From positions 1,612,001 to 1,676,000 of the forward strand of contig NZ_CP071383.1 of NCBI RefSeq assembly GCF_017348915.1: DNA of 64,000 bases, in the 5' to 3' direction. This document shows, piece after piece, positions 28,014 to 41,734 of this stretch (its first letter is position 1; every line of letters begins with the position of its first letter). The translations under genes and the position numbers were made by a program. Under the pieces are notes generated by a model. It saw only the letters and a list, made by a program, of their open reading frames with translations, did no database searches and was not told the origin of the DNA. Source of the stretch: Leclercia pneumoniae. GTDB taxonomy: Bacteria > Pseudomonadota > Gammaproteobacteria > Enterobacterales > Enterobacteriaceae.

Positions 28014-28568
28014 ATGAATGAGTTTTCCATCCTCTGCCGCGTGCTGGGCTCTTTGTACTACCGTCAGCCTCAGGATCCGCTGCTGGTGCCGCTCTTCACC
28101 CTGATTCGTGAAGGCAAACTGGCGCAGAGCTGGCCGCTGGAGCAGGATGAGCAGTTACAGCGTCTGCAGCATAGCTGCGATATGCAGCAAATTGCCGCAG
28201 ATTACAACGCTCTGTTTGTTGGCGAGGAGTGCCGCGTGTCGCCTTATCGTTCCGCCTGGGAAGAGGGGGCAACAGAGGCCGAGGTAAGGGCTTTTCTTTC
28301 AGAGCGCGGCATGCCCCTGTCTGATACGCCGGCGGATCACATCGGTACCTTGCTGCTGGCAGCATCGTGGATTGAAGATCATGCCGGGGATGACGAAAAC
28401 GAGGCGCTTGAAACGCTCTTTGCGGATTACATTCTGCCGTGGTGTGACACCTTCCTGGGGAAAGTTGAAGCCCATGCGGCCTCTCCATTCTGGCGGACCA
28501 TGGCTCCCTTAACCCGTGACGCTATCGCAGCCATGTGGGATGAACTTCAGGAAGAGAACGAAGAGTGA
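28014..28568 (+). CDS. ycdY: YcdY, TorD/NarJ-like chaperone
   Basis: This 184-residue all-helical acidic protein is of the redox enzyme maturation (TorD/DmsD/NarJ-like) family. E. coli YcdY is reported to act as a chaperone for YcdX rather than for a molybdoenzyme. The conserved acidic-aromatic pattern DYNALFVGEECRVSPYRSAWEEG lies mid-protein and PADHIGTLL follows it. Length equals the E. coli protein. It is the second gene of ycdXY. Confidence 0.94.
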   Translation: MNEFSILCRVLGSLYYRQPQDPLLVPLFTLIREGKLAQSWPLEQDEQLQRLQHSCDMQQIAADYNALFVGEECRVSPYRSAWEEGATEAEVRAFLSERGMPLSDTPADHIGTLLLAASWIEDHAGDDENEALETLFADYILPWCDTFLGKVEAHAASPFWRTMAPLTRDAIAAMWDELQEENEE

Positions 28569-28615
28569 TATCTGTCACATAAATAATGTAACGGTGAATC
28601 TCATTTTACATATTA

Positions 28616-28663
28616 TGTGCTTCTGATCGCATTTCACTGGCGCGTATCTGCTAAGATGCGCGC
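28616..28663 (+). promoter_or_regulatory. Candidate ycdZ promoter with CRP-like site
   Basis: TGTGC-N6-TCGCA at 28616-28631 resembles the CRP dyad (8 of 10 bases). Downstream, TGCTAAGAT fits an extended -10 element, ending 7 bases before the ycdZ ATG. If transcription starts at that ATG, the CRP site is centred at -41.5, the class II position. Confidence 0.5.
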
Positions 28664-28664
28664 C

Positions 28665-29147
28665 ATGAACATACTCCTTTCTATCGCAATCACGACAGGC
28701 ATCCTCTCCGGTATCTGGGGATGGGTTGCCGTCTCATTAGGGCTACTGAGCTGGGCCGGTTTCCTGGGATGTACGGCCTATTTCGCCTGCCCGCAGGGCG
28801 GACTTAAGGGGCTCTTTATCTCAGGCTGCACCCTGATGAGCGGTGTTGCATGGGCGTTAATCATCATTCACGGCAGCGCGCTGGCACCGCATATGGAGCT
28901 GGCAGGCTACGTTATGACCGGTATAGTGGCGTTTCTGATGTGCATACAGGCAAAACATCTGCTGCTTTCGTTCGTACCGGGCACCTTTATCGGTGCGTGC
29001 GCTACCTTCGCAGGGCAGGGAGACTGGGCGCTGGTAGTGCCGTCTCTGCTGCTGGGGTTGGTATTTGGGTATGCCATGAAAAATAGCGGGCTGTGGATTG
29101 CCGCCAGGCGAGAACGATCGCAACGCGTAGCGGCGTTAAATGAATAA
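28665..29147 (+). CDS. ycdZ: YcdZ, DUF1097 inner-membrane protein
   Basis: This 160-residue protein has about five hydrophobic helices and a short basic tail. It matches E. coli YcdZ (DUF1097), whose function is unknown. The start MNILLSIAIT matches the E. coli start. An in-frame upstream extension of 16 codons is not conserved in character and would run through the promoter. No Shine-Dalgarno sequence precedes the ATG, which fits a leaderless transcript. Confidence 0.92.
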   Translation: MNILLSIAITTGILSGIWGWVAVSLGLLSWAGFLGCTAYFACPQGGLKGLFISGCTLMSGVAWALIIIHGSALAPHMELAGYVMTGIVAFLMCIQAKHLLLSFVPGTFIGACATFAGQGDWALVVPSLLLGLVFGYAMKNSGLWIAARRERSQRVAALNE

Positions 29148-29177
29148 AAAAGGCGAGACATCTGTCTCGCCTTTTTT
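29146..29177. terminator. Bidirectional terminator between ycdZ and csgG
   Basis: AAAAAAGGCGAGACA-TC-TGTCTCGCCTTTTTT is a long perfect palindrome with A and T runs on both sides. It serves the convergent ycdZ and csgDEFG transcripts. Confidence 0.92.
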
Positions 29178-29193
29178 GATGCGCCATTAGCAA

Positions 29194-30027
29194 TCAGGAT
29201 TCAGGCGGTACCGACATCTGACGGTATTTAACCAGGATATCGTTTTTCACATCATTTTTATTCTGCAGATCCCATAAACCACGATCGATACCGTCGTTAA
29301 TCAGGAAAATAACACCTGTCTCGATAGCAGACATCAGGCAGAGCATGACCGGTTCATTCGAGGTGTAGCCAATTTCACCCTCAAGCAGGCGCTGGTAATC
29401 AATAAAGCGGAAGACCCCAGCCTGAACCTCATAAGAGAGGATCGTTTTGCTGGTGGTGACCGAAGATAAGATCTCACCCGTGCTAACGTTAATAACACGA
29501 AGGTTAACCGCTATCTGATCCAGCTGGTACTGGGTATCGCCGCCGATACCAAAATACCGGGCCCCCACGCCGCCAGATTTCACGTTACTTTCGTAACCAA
29601 TAATCGAACCTTCCACCATGACGTTTGCTGCAGTTAACGACTCGAGCGGAACACGGTTATTGATGGCAACGGTTCCGTTCTCCTGTGCGGCACGAATAAT
29701 CTTGCGTTCGTTCAGCAGGTTTTGCAGTCCCTGACGTTCCAGCGGCACAAACCAGCGAGAATCTTTTAACGCCGTCACCAGCATTGCCGTGGCGCTTTGC
29801 GGTACAGCAGTAGAGAAGTTACTCGCCGGGTAAGGTTTGAATTGTCCGGTCTCATCCTGGATGTTATAGACCGAGACGAAAACTTTCCCGGTCGGCATCG
29901 GCAGATGAGTTAAATCACGATAACTTTGGGCCCGGGGCATTAATGTCGGTTTAGCGGCTTCTTTAGGTGGAGCAGTTAAACAACCGCTCAATAAGCACAC
30001 TGCAACAAGTAACAGTAAGCGCTGCAT
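29194..30027 (-). CDS. csgG: CsgG, curli secretion channel lipoprotein
   Basis: CsgG forms a nonameric outer-membrane pore that exports the curli subunits CsgA and CsgB. The 277-residue protein has a lipobox LSGC (Cys16). The conserved channel constriction segment is around residues 50-75 (VSVYNIQDETGQFKPYPASN), followed by transmembrane hairpin regions. It is the last gene of csgDEFG. Length equals that of the E. coli protein. Confidence 0.97.
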   Translation of the reverse strand: MQRLLLLVAVCLLSGCLTAPPKEAAKPTLMPRAQSYRDLTHLPMPTGKVFVSVYNIQDETGQFKPYPASNFSTAVPQSATAMLVTALKDSRWFVPLERQGLQNLLNERKIIRAAQENGTVAINNRVPLESLTAANVMVEGSIIGYESNVKSGGVGARYFGIGGDTQYQLDQIAVNLRVINVSTGEILSSVTTSKTILSYEVQAGVFRFIDYQRLLEGEIGYTSNEPVMLCLMSAIETGVIFLINDGIDRGLWDLQNKNDVKNDILVKYRQMSVPPES

Positions 30028-30053
30028 GATTATTGTCCTTATTACGACGTTGT

Positions 30054-30470
30054 CTAAAAGTCGGTTGAGTTAGTTTGTAAACCCGAAACCTGGATAGTGG
30101 AGGTTTTCCCCGTTTTCCGGTCGGTTACGTTTAACTGCAACTGCCCATCTTTATTAGCAATATCAACGATGTAATCGCTGGTCACCATGCGGCCAGGCTT
30201 ACCGGTATTAATATTGGTTAACAGTCCACCCAATATTTGCGACTGAATAGCCTGGGTAAAGTTATCCAGCGCAGAGGGCGTTTCGATGCCAAAGTCATCA
30301 TCAAAACTGGGATCTTTATAGGAGTTCTGTGCCTGGGCACTGTTTAAAAGGAATGCGCCATTATTGGGGTTTCCACCAAAATTAGGGTTGCGGAACTGGA
30401 AAGTCATATTCCCGGCCCAGGTAATGGGTGAAATAAACATTAATACAATCACTGCATGTTTTATACGCAT
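30054..30470 (-). CDS. csgF: CsgF, curli nucleator-anchoring protein
   Basis: CsgF is secreted through CsgG, plugs its mouth and anchors CsgB at the cell surface. The 138-residue precursor has a signal peptide (1-19, ending ITWA). The mature N terminus [19 protein letters not shown] is the segment known to insert in the CsgG pore. It lies 26 bases upstream of csgG and 24 bases after csgE. Confidence 0.97.
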   Translation of the reverse strand: MRIKHAVIVLMFISPITWAGNMTFQFRNPNFGGNPNNGAFLLNSAQAQNSYKDPSFDDDFGIETPSALDNFTQAIQSQILGGLLTNINTGKPGRMVTSDYIVDIANKDGQLQLNVTDRKTGKTSTIQVSGLQTNSTDF

Positions 30471-30494
30471 GACAGCCTCCGGATAATAATGCTT

Positions 30495-30884
30495 TTAAAA
30501 TTCGTCTTGTGCTAAATCGCCTGTGCTCAATAGAGCTTTATCTATTTGCAAACGATTAAGCGCCTCTTCGGTTTGCGCCAGGGCAACATTCACGTTGTCA
30601 TCGAGACCTTGTTTGCCTGGGAATAAGAAAGTCTGAAATATCACGTCCTGATTGACCGTTATGGTTATCCAGCTTCCCCAACGTGCGCTGGGCCGCTCAT
30701 TGATGGTTAAGTTGCCGGGGTAATCACTTTCCCATTTGTCGCTAAATGCACGATAAAAGCTGTGCCCGACAGACGAAACTGTGTGATCGGTCAATAATCC
30801 GGGGATCTCCACTTCAACCGCGTGCAGCTCCCCGGCAGCAAGTAAAAAACCTGCGGCGGCAATCCAACTCATGGTGCGTTTCAT
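30495..30884 (-). CDS. csgE: CsgE, curli secretion specificity factor
   Basis: CsgE is a periplasmic protein that forms a nonameric cap on CsgG and directs curlin to the pore. The 129-residue precursor carries a signal peptide (about 1-22, ending LHA). The mature part contains the typical [17 protein letters not shown] and a C-terminal [14 protein letters not shown] helix. csgD ends 4 bases upstream. Confidence 0.96.
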   Translation of the reverse strand: MKRTMSWIAAAGFLLAAGELHAVEVEIPGLLTDHTVSSVGHSFYRAFSDKWESDYPGNLTINERPSARWGSWITITVNQDVIFQTFLFPGKQGLDDNVNVALAQTEEALNRLQIDKALLSTGDLAQDEF

Positions 30885-30888
30885 AGCG

Positions 30889-31539
30889 TTAACGCCTGAG
30901 GTTATCGTTTGCCCATGAAACAGCCTGAGTTCGGTTTTTAACAGCTATCTTCTTGAAAAGATTATATAGGTGAGTCTTAACCGTATTTTCGCTGATAAAT
31001 AACGAACGGGCGATTTCAATATTTGAAGCTCCGATGCGAAGTTTATTCAAAATCTCTTTTTCGCGATGCGTAAGCAAAGCGGATTCCGAACTGTTGTAGC
31101 GATAATTTCCGGAGTGTGTGATGAGATAGCTAGCAAGCTTTTGCGAAAAGTAGCATTCGCCGCGCAATATGCTTTGCAGCCCATCGATAACGCGCGTCTC
31201 GTCTTCACTGACATAAAAAACGCCGTTGATATGGGGCCAGCTTTCGATATCTCTGAAGGGATACTCGTCAGGAGTATTCAATAAAAGTACACGGATATTA
31301 TTGTTTTTCCTGCTTAAAATATCCTGCCAGTAATGGATAAGCTTTTTGTCGGCTTCCATCATGTCGAAAAGAATAATACTGCCAGTCGTAATGTCGTCAA
31401 AAGAACGTTGAATATTATGCAATTTCCCGTTCAGTGACAGAGTATGTTTCAAATGCTGTAGTAAAGCTGTGGCTTGCAACGAAGGCTTGGTGATCAACAA
31501 TAAAGCATGACCATGAATACTATGGACTTCATTAAACAT
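30889..31539 (-). CDS. csgD: CsgD, LuxR-type master regulator of biofilm
   Basis: CsgD activates csgBAC and (through dgcC/adrA) cellulose, making it the central biofilm switch. The 216-residue protein has an N-terminal receiver-like domain without the full phospho-acceptor set. A LuxR helix-turn-helix lies at about 150-210 ([17 protein letters not shown], then [17 protein letters not shown]). It opens csgDEFG behind a long structured leader. The match with E. coli is high over the whole length. Confidence 0.97.
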   Translation of the reverse strand: MFNEVHSIHGHALLLITKPSLQATALLQHLKHTLSLNGKLHNIQRSFDDITTGSIILFDMMEADKKLIHYWQDILSRKNNNIRVLLLNTPDEYPFRDIESWPHINGVFYVSEDETRVIDGLQSILRGECYFSQKLASYLITHSGNYRYNSSESALLTHREKEILNKLRIGASNIEIARSLFISENTVKTHLYNLFKKIAVKNRTQAVSWANDNLRR

Positions 31540-31573
31540 GATGAAACCCCTTTTTTCGGGACATCCGGCAGCT

Positions 31574-31594
31574 GCCCTCTTATATTAAGAGGGC
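31574..31594 (-). promoter_or_regulatory. csgD 5'-leader hairpin
   Basis: GCCCTCTTA-TAT-TAAGAGGGC is a 9-bp stem 35-55 bases before the csgD start. The surrounding leader (GTCAGTACTTCTGGTGC, GCAGCTGCCGG) resembles the E. coli csgD leader that base-pairs with several small RNAs (OmrA/B, McaS, RprA, GcvB). That the same RNAs act here is inference. Confidence 0.65.
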
Positions 31595-32165
31595 ACCAGA
31601 AGTACTGACAGATGTTGCACTGCTGTGTGTAGAAGAAAATCATATCCTCCAGAAGGAGGTAAAATAAAAAATACTACTGAACTTCTGATTTCAATCTAGC
31701 TATTACGATTTTTAAAGCAAGTGTTAAACATGTAACAGGATGTAAAAATCAATATTGATTTGTAAAAACAGAGAGTTTAAAATGCTTATATTTGATAATA
31801 AAGTTGTACATATTGATATTGGTGCACACATTTTAAAAATCATACAAATATTTATAACCAGATGAATTTAAATGTAAATTTAATTTGTACAGGCTTGCGC
31901 ATCAGGTATGAGTCCTGCCCGGAATCTACGACTCAGGTTACAATCTGTAAACGTCTTAAGAAATGACGCCTTGTGTCACGCTCTTAAAAATATATCCTGT
32001 TTTATCACCTATAACGAAGCCGTAACGCCCGGTTCGCCATCCTCTACGTTTTATTGTTAAAAGTGGGAAATGACCCGTATGACATAACGATAACCAGACT
32101 TATCGCTACCTTGATGAGTATTAATTAATACTTTGGGGTGACCACAAGAATAAAAATACAACTGG

Positions 32166-32176
32166 CGGGTGAGATA
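32166..32176 (+). promoter_or_regulatory. CsgD binding site of csgBAC
   Basis: CGGGTGAGATA matches the CsgD consensus CGGGKGAGNKA closely (one K position differs), 108 bases before csgB, in the activator position known for E. coli csgBA. Confidence 0.75.
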
Positions 32177-32283
32177 TTTAAATTGTTTACCCCGACATAC
32201 TGTTCTTCGTAACGCGGCGTTAACAAACTTTCACTGTTGTTAACACAATGTTATTCACGTAAGTCCAGGTCCAGGGTGACAAC

Positions 32284-32736
32284 ATGAAGAGCAAGATGTT
32301 ATTGATGTTAACATTGCTGGGTGCGCCTGGGGTAGTTTTCGCGGCAACATCAGATTTAGCGGTTTCTGAATATAATTTCGCGGTTAATGAATTAAGTAAA
32401 GCTTCATATAACCAGTCAGCCATTATAGGTCAGCAGGGCGTTAATAATAACGCTGCTGTTCGGCAGGACGGCTCGAAATTATTATCTGTCGTCTCACAGG
32501 AGGGCGGAAATAATCGTGCAAGGATAGATCAATCAGGCAGTTACAATCTTGCATATATTGATCAATCCGGTAATTCGAATGATGCAAGCATTAAACAAGC
32601 TGCATACGGTAATACCGCGATGATTATCCAGAAAGGTTCTGGTAATAGAGCGAGCATTGCGCAGTACGGTACACAGAAAACAGCAGTTGTAGTACAGAGA
32701 CAGTCGCAAATGGATATTCGCGTTATTCAACGCTAA
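32284..32736 (+). CDS. csgB: CsgB, curli nucleator
   Basis: CsgB is the minor curlin that nucleates CsgA polymerisation at the cell surface. The 150-residue precursor has a signal peptide (1-21, ending VFAA) and five imperfect repeats of about 22 residues with Gln and Asn at fixed positions (NQSAIIGQQGVNNNAAVRQ, then YNLAYIDQSGNSNDASIKQ). The basic C-terminal repeat ends RVIQR and is needed for anchoring in E. coli. csgA follows after 39 bases. Confidence 0.97.
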   Translation: MKSKMLLMLTLLGAPGVVFAATSDLAVSEYNFAVNELSKASYNQSAIIGQQGVNNNAAVRQDGSKLLSVVSQEGGNNRARIDQSGSYNLAYIDQSGNSNDASIKQAAYGNTAMIIQKGSGNRASIAQYGTQKTAVVVQRQSQMDIRVIQR

Positions 32737-32775
32737 CCACGCGCGGCACTTAAATCAATCCGATGGGGGTTTACC

Positions 32776-33231
32776 ATGAAACTTTTAAAAGTGGCAGTTA
32801 TTGCAGCGATCGTAGTTTCTGGCAGTGCTATGGCAGGTTCTGTTCCTCAATATGGCCACGGTGGGAATGGTGGCTGGGGCGGTAATAATGGCGGCCCAAA
32901 TTCAAATTTGAGCATTTATCAGAGTGGTGGCAGTAACGCAGCACTTGCTCTGCAAACGGATGCAAGAAATTCAGACCTGACTATTCGTCAGAACGGTTTT
33001 GGCAACGGCGCAGACGTTGGCCAGGGTGCTGACGACAGCGACATTCTGCTGACCCAGCATGGCTTTGGTAACAACGCCACCATCGACCAGTGGAACGCTA
33101 AAAACGCGGATATCAACGTCTCTCAGAGTGGCGGTCGCAACGCCGCAGCAGTTGACCAGACTGCATCAGGCTCGAACGTCGTTGTTCAGCAGGTTGGTTT
33201 CGCCAACAACGCGACTGCACATCAGTATTAA
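32776..33231 (+). CDS. csgA: CsgA, major curlin
   Basis: CsgA is the amyloid subunit of curli fibres. The 151-residue precursor has a signal peptide (1-20, ending AMA). A Gly/Asn-rich export segment (about 21-42, GHGGNGGWGGNNGG) follows, then five curlin repeats starting near residues 43, 66, 88, 111 and 133. All five keep the S-x5-Q-x-G-x4-N-x5-Q framework except small changes in repeat 5 (SNVVVQQVGFANNATAHQ). The terminator after it lies before csgC. Confidence 0.97.
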   Translation: MKLLKVAVIAAIVVSGSAMAGSVPQYGHGGNGGWGGNNGGPNSNLSIYQSGGSNAALALQTDARNSDLTIRQNGFGNGADVGQGADDSDILLTQHGFGNNATIDQWNAKNADINVSQSGGRNAAAVDQTASGSNVVVQQVGFANNATAHQY

Positions 33232-33253
33232 TCGTCAAATCTGTGCTACAAAC

Positions 33254-33280
33254 AAACAGGGCCTTTGCCCTGTTTTTTTT
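33254..33280 (+). terminator. Terminator after csgA
   Basis: AAACAGGGC-CTTT-GCCCTGTTT is followed by a run of T. csgC begins 13 bases later, so csgC probably depends on read-through, as in E. coli. Confidence 0.85.
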
Positions 33281-33292
33281 CGGGGGTAATTT

Positions 33293-33619
33293 ATGAATAC
33301 GCTGCTACTTCTTGCTGCGCTCTCCAGTCAGATAACGTTTCAAACCTCTCAGGAGAACGGCATGCTGACCATTATTCCGCAGGTCACGCTAACGGAATCC
33401 TGTCTTTGCCAGGTACAGATCGTCACGTTACGCAAAGGACAGGGGGGACAAAGTACCTCTCAGCAGCGTAATACACTGACGCTACCGGCGAACAGGACTG
33501 TCGACTTGAGCCGCATCAGCGTAAACGCCGGGCCTGATGATGCCATCAATATGGTTGTGACAGTATCTGACGGTAAATCGCTTCACCTGTCCCAGCAGTG
33601 GCCGCCGTCGAAATCCTGA
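33293..33619 (+). CDS. csgC: CsgC, periplasmic curli chaperone
   Basis: CsgC is a small periplasmic immunoglobulin-fold protein that prevents premature CsgA amyloid formation. The 108-residue precursor has a short signal peptide (about 1-8) and the conserved CLCQVQIVTLRKGQGG motif (Cys-x-Cys) near residues 38-52. GGGGG lies just before the ATG. It is two residues shorter than the E. coli protein as I recall it. Confidence 0.93.
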   Translation: MNTLLLLAALSSQITFQTSQENGMLTIIPQVTLTESCLCQVQIVTLRKGQGGQSTSQQRNTLTLPANRTVDLSRISVNAGPDDAINMVVTVSDGKSLHLSQQWPPSKS

Positions 33620-33773
33620 TTTAAAACATTCATTAAATCAATATATTATAGTTCTGGAATTAGTTTGAGCCCCTGTCTATGCTGACGTAAGGGGTGTCGT
33701 CGATACCCGCCCACAGGCCTATTTCGGGCAGGTGGTTTCATCATCAAGGACGATATCATTAAGGGTCTCACTA

Positions 33774-34091
33774 ATGGTTACGTCAGCCATCAAATATCTC
33801 TCTGGTCTCTCTGTCACCCTCCTTTTCCTTGCGCCTGCTCTCTCTGCCACGCTGGAAAACGCAGCGGTTATCAAAATCGTTGGCCGCGTTGTGGAAGATC
33901 CCTGCGTCATCTCGCCGCAACAGCAAGCGGTACAATTTACCTGCTATCAGGCCGGTGAAATGCACAGCCGCAACGTCAGCTATCAGGCAGTCAGTGACGG
34001 GGCGACCGTGAATGTTGGGGTCGCAGATTTACGCATGAAATACCTGACTCCAGAGCGAAAACTGGCCATTCTTGAGGTCAATTACCGCTAG
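33774..34091 (+). CDS. ymdA: YmdA, small secreted protein of unknown function
   Basis: This 105-residue precursor has a signal peptide (about 1-24, ending LSA). The mature sequence starts [20 protein letters not shown] and has two Cys that could form a disulfide. It corresponds to the gene called ymdA next to csgC in E. coli. The Cys pattern recalls fimbrial subunits, but no donor strand is evident. AAGGG precedes the chosen ATG; the frame extends 14 codons upstream without support. It is probably not part of the curli machinery. Confidence 0.8.
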   Translation: MVTSAIKYLSGLSVTLLFLAPALSATLENAAVIKIVGRVVEDPCVISPQQQAVQFTCYQAGEMHSRNVSYQAVSDGATVNVGVADLRMKYLTPERKLAILEVNYR

Positions 34092-34110
34092 GCCCGGCCT
34101 CGATTAAAAC

Positions 34111-34137
34111 AGGGAAGAGGTCAAAATCTTCCCTTTA
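34111..34137 (+). terminator. Terminator of ymdA
   Basis: AGGGAAGA and TCTTCCCT pair around an 8-base loop, followed by TTTAT. Confidence 0.7.
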
Positions 34138-34189
34138 TCTACGTGGCCTCTGCGATACAATTAAAAGAAAACCGCAAGCAGAGGTACTT

Positions 34190-34732
34190 ATGCAGGCGCG
34201 AATTGAAGTTATCCAGGGCGATATCACCACACTGCAGGTGGATGTCATAGTGAATGCGGCCAATCCTTCCCTGATGGGCGGCGGCGGCGTGGATGGGGCC
34301 ATCCACCGGGCGGCAGGTCCGGAACTCCTTGAGGCCTGTAAAAAGGTGCGTCAGCAGCAGGGCGAGTGCGCCCCGGGTCAGGCGGTCATAACCCTCGCAG
34401 GCAATCTTCCCGCTAAAGCGGTGATCCATACCGTCGGCCCAGTCTGGCATGGTGGCGATCACCATGAAGCCCGTACCCTTGAAGAGGCCTATCTGAACAG
34501 CCTGAAACTGGCCGCAGCCAATGGCTATCAAAGCCTGGCATTCCCGGCCATCAGTACTGGCGTTTACGGTTTTCCGCGCGTGGCCGCTGCAGAAATCGCC
34601 GTCGCTACGGTTTCAGACTATCTCACCCGCAAGCCTCTGCCGGAGCGGGTATACTTTGTCTGTTATGATGAAGAAAATACCCGGCTATATCAGCGACTCC
34701 TTACCCAGGGAGGACAAGAAACCGACGCATAA
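34190..34732 (+). CDS. ymdB: YmdB, macrodomain O-acetyl-ADP-ribose deacetylase
   Basis: YmdB hydrolyses O-acetyl-ADP-ribose and, in E. coli, also inhibits RNase III. The 180-residue protein is a single macrodomain with the ADP-ribose-binding loops [20 protein letters not shown] (about 19-38) and [13 protein letters not shown] (about 121-133). The catalytic Asn and Asp are in the first loop. clsC overlaps its 3' end in another frame, so the two genes are co-transcribed. Confidence 0.96.
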   Translation: MQARIEVIQGDITTLQVDVIVNAANPSLMGGGGVDGAIHRAAGPELLEACKKVRQQQGECAPGQAVITLAGNLPAKAVIHTVGPVWHGGDHHEARTLEEAYLNSLKLAAANGYQSLAFPAISTGVYGFPRVAAAEIAVATVSDYLTRKPLPERVYFVCYDEENTRLYQRLLTQGGQETDA

Positions 34733-36152
34733 TACGCGGCTAGGCCGCGCCATTGCGCCGGTAAGCTCTGCACATCCCGGCCTGTGTGGTCTACTCCCGC
34801 TGGATGACAGTCTCGACGCTTTTGCCTGTCGTTACCGGCTGGCCGAGATGGCAGAGCGCTCGCTTGATGTGCAGTATTACATCTGGGAAGACGACATGTC
34901 CGGGCGGCTGTTGTTTTCCGTACTCTTAGCCGCAGCCTCGCGCGGGGTGCGGGTTCGCCTCTTGCTGGATGACAATAACACCCAGGGCCTGGATGAGATC
35001 CTCTCTCTTCTCGATGCGCATCCCAATATCTCTGTACGCCTTTTTAACCCTTTCTCTTTTCGTAGCCTGCGTGCGCTGGGCTATCTGACCGATTTTGCCA
35101 GGCTCAATCGGCGCATGCACAATAAATCGTTCACGGTTGATGGCGAAGCGACCATCATTGGCGGACGCAACGTGGGAGACGCCTATTTTGGCGCCGGAGA
35201 AGAGCCGCTCTTTTCTGACCTGGACGTCATGGCCGTTGGGCCTGTGGTAAAGGACGTGGCAGACGATTTTGAGCGGTACTGGCGCTGTGCGTCGGTTTCG
35301 ACTTTGCGACAAGTGTTAGAGCTTTCCGAGACGGAGATCGCGGAAAAACTCACCCCGCCGGAAACCTGGTACCAGGGGGATATTACCCGCCGCTATCTCG
35401 ACAAGCTCGCGTCGAGTGAATTTATCACTCGCCTCGAAGCCCGTGACCTACCGCTGATTTGGGCCAAAACGCGACTACTCAGTGACGATCCCGGTAAAGG
35501 GCAGGGTAGGGCAAAGCGACACTCTCTACTGCCGCAGCGTTTGCTGGATGTAATGGGCTCGCCGGAACAGCAGATCGATATTATCTCTTCTTATTTTGTT
35601 CCCACCCGTTCGGGCGTGGCGCTGCTGCTGCAAATGGTACGGAAAGGGGTGAAGATTGCCATTCTCACCAATTCTTTAGCGGCCAATGATGTGGCGGTAG
35701 TTCATGCAGGCTATGCCCGCTGGCGTAAGAAATTGCTGCGACACGGTATAGAGTTATATGAGTTAAAACCGACCCAGGAAGGGCCGCCGGTACTGCACGA
35801 TCGGGGGATAACCGGGAATTCCGGTTCCAGCCTGCATGCGAAAACCTTTAGCATTGACGGGGAGAAGGTCTTCATTGGTTCGCTCAATTTTGATCCCCGC
35901 TCCACGATGCTCAATACCGAGATGGGCTTTGTGATTGAGAGCAAAACCCTGGCACAGTTGATTCATAAGCGCTTTTCGCGTAGCCAGCGTCATGAGGCCT
36001 GGCAACTACGGCTGGACAAATTCGGGCGTCTGAACTGGATTGAGTACAAAGAGGGCAAAGAGATTGTGCACAAAAAGGAGCCCAAAACCCGCTTCTGGCA
36101 GCGCGTGCTGGTCCGCCTCACTTACTGGCTGCCGGTGGAGTGGCTACTGTAA
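34665..36152 (+). CDS. clsC: ClsC, phospholipase D-family cardiolipin synthase
   Basis: ClsC makes cardiolipin from phosphatidylethanolamine and phosphatidylglycerol with help from YmdB. Two HKD motifs are visible: [20 protein letters not shown] and [20 protein letters not shown]. The start is uncertain. E. coli begins at an ATG overlapping the ymdB stop, but the aligned codon here is AAT. The nearest in-frame ATGs are 34665 and 34668 inside ymdB (495 or 494 residues), without a Shine-Dalgarno sequence. GGGAGG at 34708-34713 would instead suit a non-ATG start near 34720-34752. Confidence 0.93.
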   Translation: MMKKIPGYISDSLPREDKKPTHNTRLGRAIAPVSSAHPGLCGLLPLDDSLDAFACRYRLAEMAERSLDVQYYIWEDDMSGRLLFSVLLAAASRGVRVRLLLDDNNTQGLDEILSLLDAHPNISVRLFNPFSFRSLRALGYLTDFARLNRRMHNKSFTVDGEATIIGGRNVGDAYFGAGEEPLFSDLDVMAVGPVVKDVADDFERYWRCASVSTLRQVLELSETEIAEKLTPPETWYQGDITRRYLDKLASSEFITRLEARDLPLIWAKTRLLSDDPGKGQGRAKRHSLLPQRLLDVMGSPEQQIDIISSYFVPTRSGVALLLQMVRKGVKIAILTNSLAANDVAVVHAGYARWRKKLLRHGIELYELKPTQEGPPVLHDRGITGNSGSSLHAKTFSIDGEKVFIGSLNFDPRSTMLNTEMGFVIESKTLAQLIHKRFSRSQRHEAWQLRLDKFGRLNWIEYKEGKEIVHKKEPKTRFWQRVLVRLTYWLPVEWLL

Positions 36153-36156
36153 AAGC

Positions 36157-36180
36157 TGCGCCGGACCATAATCCGGCGCA
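36157..36180. terminator. Hairpin between clsC and opgC
   Basis: TGCGCCGGA-CCATAA-TCCGGCGCA is a 9-bp palindrome between convergent stops. The minus strand continues with AGCTTTTA, so it is a plausible opgC terminator. Confidence 0.65.
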
Positions 36181-36186
36181 CCGTGA

Positions 36187-37347
36187 TTAGTTTGCGGCTT
36201 GTTTGACGCTTTCAGCCTTGTTCTGCGGTTTACCCGAGAAGAGGAAACGCAGCAGGGGAATGCGCAGATGAATTTCGTACAGCACAATCGCCAGGCCGAC
36301 GACAAACACCAGTCCGGTAATAAATCCTAACAGGTTCGAACCGATATGCGGCGTAATGTATGCACCAAAGAAGAGCGTCAGTGGGTGGTGCACCAGGTAG
36401 ATGAAGAGCGAGGCATTAACGAAATAGGTCACCCGTGACGATTTAAAATTCAGCAGGCGGTGGCCCAGCGCAAAGACCACATTTACCATCCACAGCCCAA
36501 GTAGCATGGTGATCACGCTTTCAGTTTCATACATCCAGGCATCGCCGCTGCCATATTTCTGATTCAACAGATAAGCCACAAATGCCAGCGCCGCACCCAG
36601 CGTACACCCGCGGGAAGGGGTGGTAAAAAGCGCCTTCAGCTGAGGATAGATAAAGGCCAGCGCGCCCAGGAGGTAGAAAGGCAGATAGTAGAGCGTCTGC
36701 ATGACCACAAAGTTGAACATGCCGTCGCTAAGAATAGGGGGGTAGAGGATAAACAGCGTGCGACGCACCGCCGCGTAAGCGATGCCCAATAGCAGGAAGA
36801 CAATCGACAGTTTACCCAGCGTAATTCGTTCAAACAGACCTTCGCTACGGGTAGCAAGGTGATGCCGCACGCGGCTAAAGATCCACAGACTAATGGTCGT
36901 TAATACCACCAGTACCAACAGGAACCAGAGATGTGAAATCAGCTCCCAGGCGAGGGTGTTGTATTTTTCATACCCGGAGAGGTTATGCCAGTCATCCGCT
37001 TTTCCCTTCACATACTGAAGCATGATGAATTGAGGTAGCGTGAGGAGCGGAATGGCGGTCAGCATCGGTATCCCGACGCGCTCAACACGCACTTTCCACC
37101 AGCGTTTCAGCGGATAGCGCAAAAACAGCATATAAGAGAAGTAGCCGGAGATAACAAAGAAAACCTGCATCCGGAAAGAGTGAATAAAGTCGTTAAACAG
37201 CGTTAGCCACCAGGAGGGCTCGGCGCTATTCACGTGCCAGACGTGGCTTGAATAGATCAATGAGATATGAAAGGGGATCCCCAACAGCATGAGCCATGCC
37301 CGAATGGAGTCGAGGAAATATTCACGTTGTGCAGGTGCTGTGCTCAT
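36187..37347 (-). CDS. opgC: OpgC, glucan succinyltransferase
   Basis: OpgC is an inner-membrane acyltransferase-3 family protein that adds succinyl groups to osmoregulated periplasmic glucans. The 386-residue protein has about ten helices. The family motif starts [20 protein letters not shown], including the His, near residues 8-27. [15 protein letters not shown] and the late [12 protein letters not shown] are also present. It is divergent from opgGH. Confidence 0.96.
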   Translation of the reverse strand: MSTAPAQREYFLDSIRAWLMLLGIPFHISLIYSSHVWHVNSAEPSWWLTLFNDFIHSFRMQVFFVISGYFSYMLFLRYPLKRWWKVRVERVGIPMLTAIPLLTLPQFIMLQYVKGKADDWHNLSGYEKYNTLAWELISHLWFLLVLVVLTTISLWIFSRVRHHLATRSEGLFERITLGKLSIVFLLLGIAYAAVRRTLFILYPPILSDGMFNFVVMQTLYYLPFYLLGALAFIYPQLKALFTTPSRGCTLGAALAFVAYLLNQKYGSGDAWMYETESVITMLLGLWMVNVVFALGHRLLNFKSSRVTYFVNASLFIYLVHHPLTLFFGAYITPHIGSNLLGFITGLVFVVGLAIVLYEIHLRIPLLRFLFSGKPQNKAESVKQAAN

Positions 37348-37542
37348 ATAACGTTGTGCATTCTCAGACTTTTCGTCTTATCCCTAAGGGTCATAGTGGT
37401 TACATTCGAGGCCAACCCTACACGAAGTCCGACACACTGTCTCCAGGATAAGCACGCAAAGTGAAAATGGGTTACTTTCACTTGCTTAATCCATGAGCCA
37501 GCGCGCTGAACAAAGCGGTGATTATGTTGTCGGAATGCCTGA

Positions 37543-41677
<4,135 letters not shown>

Positions 41678-41689
41678 GCCTGAGGTAAA

Positions 41690-41721
41690 AAAAATACCGG
41701 CCTGTGGGCCGGTATTTTTTT
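41690..41721 (+). terminator. Intrinsic terminator of opgGH
   Basis: ATACCGGCC-TGTG-GGCCGGTAT is flanked by an A run before and a T run after, 12 bases past the opgH stop. Confidence 0.92.
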
Positions 41722-41734
41722 CTATGAGGTAACC

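Larger units (their letters stand above)
31540..32283. other. 744-base csgD-csgB control region
   Basis: No gene lies here. It holds the divergent csgDEFG and csgBAC promoters in AT-rich DNA, as in E. coli, where OmpR, IHF, H-NS, CpxR and others bind. The csgD side contains a leader with two hairpins (31574-31594 and one near 31640-31665). The csgB side contains the CsgD site at 32166-32176. Individual OmpR or IHF sites cannot be called safely by eye. Confidence 0.75.
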
